Source of the DNA: JBLHGN01 sp047616325
GTDB taxonomy: Bacteria; Pseudomonadota; Gammaproteobacteria; Pseudomonadales; Cellvibrionaceae
DNA length: 6,233 bases
Reading direction: 5' to 3'
Assembly (NCBI GenBank): GCA_047616325.1
Contig: JBLHGN010000221.1
Span: 1 to 6,233, forward strand
Shown here: positions 5,755 to 6,233 of the stretch, in pieces
Layout: each line of letters begins with the position of its first letter
Position numbering within the stretch: position 1 is the first letter of the stretch
The notes under the pieces: model-generated
Databases searched by the model: none
Seen by the model: the letters and a program-made list of their open reading frames with translations, nothing else
What the model was told of the DNA's origin: nothing
Translations under genes and position numbers: made by a program

Positions 5755-6233
5755 TCAAGAGTGTGGCAAAGCTGTGGACAACGTCTTTTTGTTGTCCATG
5801 GCTTCTCCATACGCCTCTGCTTGAGCTGGTCCGACGTAGTCGGAATCATTCACAAGTGCACAGGATTGGGGTTGGCATTCACTTCTCGCCGCCTTAATCA
5901 ATTCGATTGACTGTTGATAAAATTCTTCTGGCGTCGCCGCATCGAACGTTTGGTGCGGGCGTTCAGTGTTGTAAAAATGGACATATTTCTTCAGCGCTTT
6001 TCGCAATGCGCCCGTCGTTGCGTATTCATTAAGGTATATTTCTTCGTACTTTACCGAGCGCCATAAACGCTCAATGAAAATGTTGTCCATGCAGCGCCCT
6101 TTGCCGTCCATGCTGATCTGGATGCCGTGATCTATTAATACTCCGGTAAAGGCTTTGCCCGTAAACTGGACGCCCTGATCTGTGTTGAAAATTTTCGGCT
6201 TGGGATAGAGTCTTAGCGCTCGCTCCAAAGCAC
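5755..6233 (-). CDS. IS3-family transposase OrfB, C-terminal part (5' end outside window)
   Basis: OrfB carries the DDE integrase core that joins the element's ends to target DNA, usually made as an OrfAB fusion by -1 frameshifting; orfA is not in the window. Visible are the second and third catalytic residues: Asp in NTDQGVQFTG and Glu in DNIFIERLWRSVKYEE, exactly 35 residues apart as in D(35)E, followed by FYNTERPHQTF and TPEEFYQQ typical of the C-terminal end. The frame is open to the window edge, so TTG at 6228 is not the start. After about IELIKAA some 45 residues follow (including DSDYVGPAQAEAYGEAMDNK) before TGA at 5755; this tail is not part of the usual core and may be translated element-end sequence. 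No lesion is seen in the visible part, so the element could still be active. Confidence 0.92.
   Translation of the reverse strand, partial: ALERALRLYPKPKIFNTDQGVQFTGKAFTGVLIDHGIQISMDGKGRCMDNIFIERLWRSVKYEEIYLNEYATTGALRKALKKYVHFYNTERPHQTFDAATPEEFYQQSIELIKAARSECQPQSCALVNDSDYVGPAQAEAYGEAMDNKKTLSTALPHS
5769..5804. repeat. Hairpin near the IS3-family element end
   Basis: TGGACAAC (5775-5782) and GTTGTCCA (5791-5798) pair perfectly around GTCTTTTT. On + strand RNA the stem extends outwards to 14 pairs (5769-5782 with 5791-5804) including two G-U pairs; on the - strand those two positions mismatch. This asymmetry suggests a structure that acts on RNA entering the element from outside on the + strand, where it could shield the transposase gene. 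It overlaps the C-terminal codons of orfB. Confidence 0.5.

Larger units (their letters stand above)
5668..6233 (-). mobile_element. IS3-family insertion sequence, right-hand part (continues past window)
   Basis: Assigned by the orfB gene it carries. The proposed end is TGAAGTGGACCCC starting at 5668: it begins with TG, as IS3-family ends do, resembles the GTGGACCCC-type ends of that family, and sits 87 nt beyond the orfB stop. On the other side of 5668 the transposase-like remnant reads continuously up to the boundary, consistent with insertion into it. The other end, orfA and any target duplication lie outside the window, so the exact boundary is inferred. Confidence 0.75.

Noticed and set aside
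5667..5897. 76-codon + strand open frame
   Set aside because: Overlaps the IS end and orfB on the opposite strand; no family features.

Overview
The window looks like chromosomal DNA of a moderate-GC, probably marine gammaproteobacterium. The evidence is a Mfd that closely resembles the enterobacterial/pseudomonad type, a CsiV-type envelope protein found in gammaproteobacteria, and a HemN remnant close to E. coli HemN. Genus cannot be fixed from the sequence; a Cellvibrionales- or Alteromonadales-like host is only a guess.

The left two thirds (1-4469) is ordinary, intact and all on the + strand. It holds the C-terminal half of mfd (transcription-repair coupling factor, cut by the window edge), then a secreted CsiV-family protein gene 36 nt downstream, probably co-transcribed. 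A 126-nt intergenic region with three consecutive inverted repeats follows, then a complete membrane-anchored PAS sensor histidine kinase with a GTG start.

The right third (4470-6233) is a decaying, layered junction. Directly behind the kinase, with no response regulator gene, lies an internal slice of hemN (about residues 85-288 in E. coli numbering). It lacks both the iron-sulphur cysteine motif and the C-terminal domain, so it cannot make coproporphyrinogen III dehydrogenase. Its 3' end abuts mobile-element DNA on the - strand: first the opening codons and ribosome binding site of a truncated gene, then the C-terminal part of a transposase-like gene carrying a one-base frameshift in an A7 run. 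That gene is in turn interrupted by an IS3-family element whose orfB runs off the right edge. The inferred order of events is loss of flanking DNA around hemN next to an older element, decay of that element, then insertion of the IS3-family copy into it.

No new multi-gene system is evident. The parts most worth a second look are the kinase separated from any visible partner, the three-hairpin leader upstream of it, the near-perfect palindromes in the element remnant, and the nested insertion structure. No tRNA, rRNA or CRISPR array was seen.
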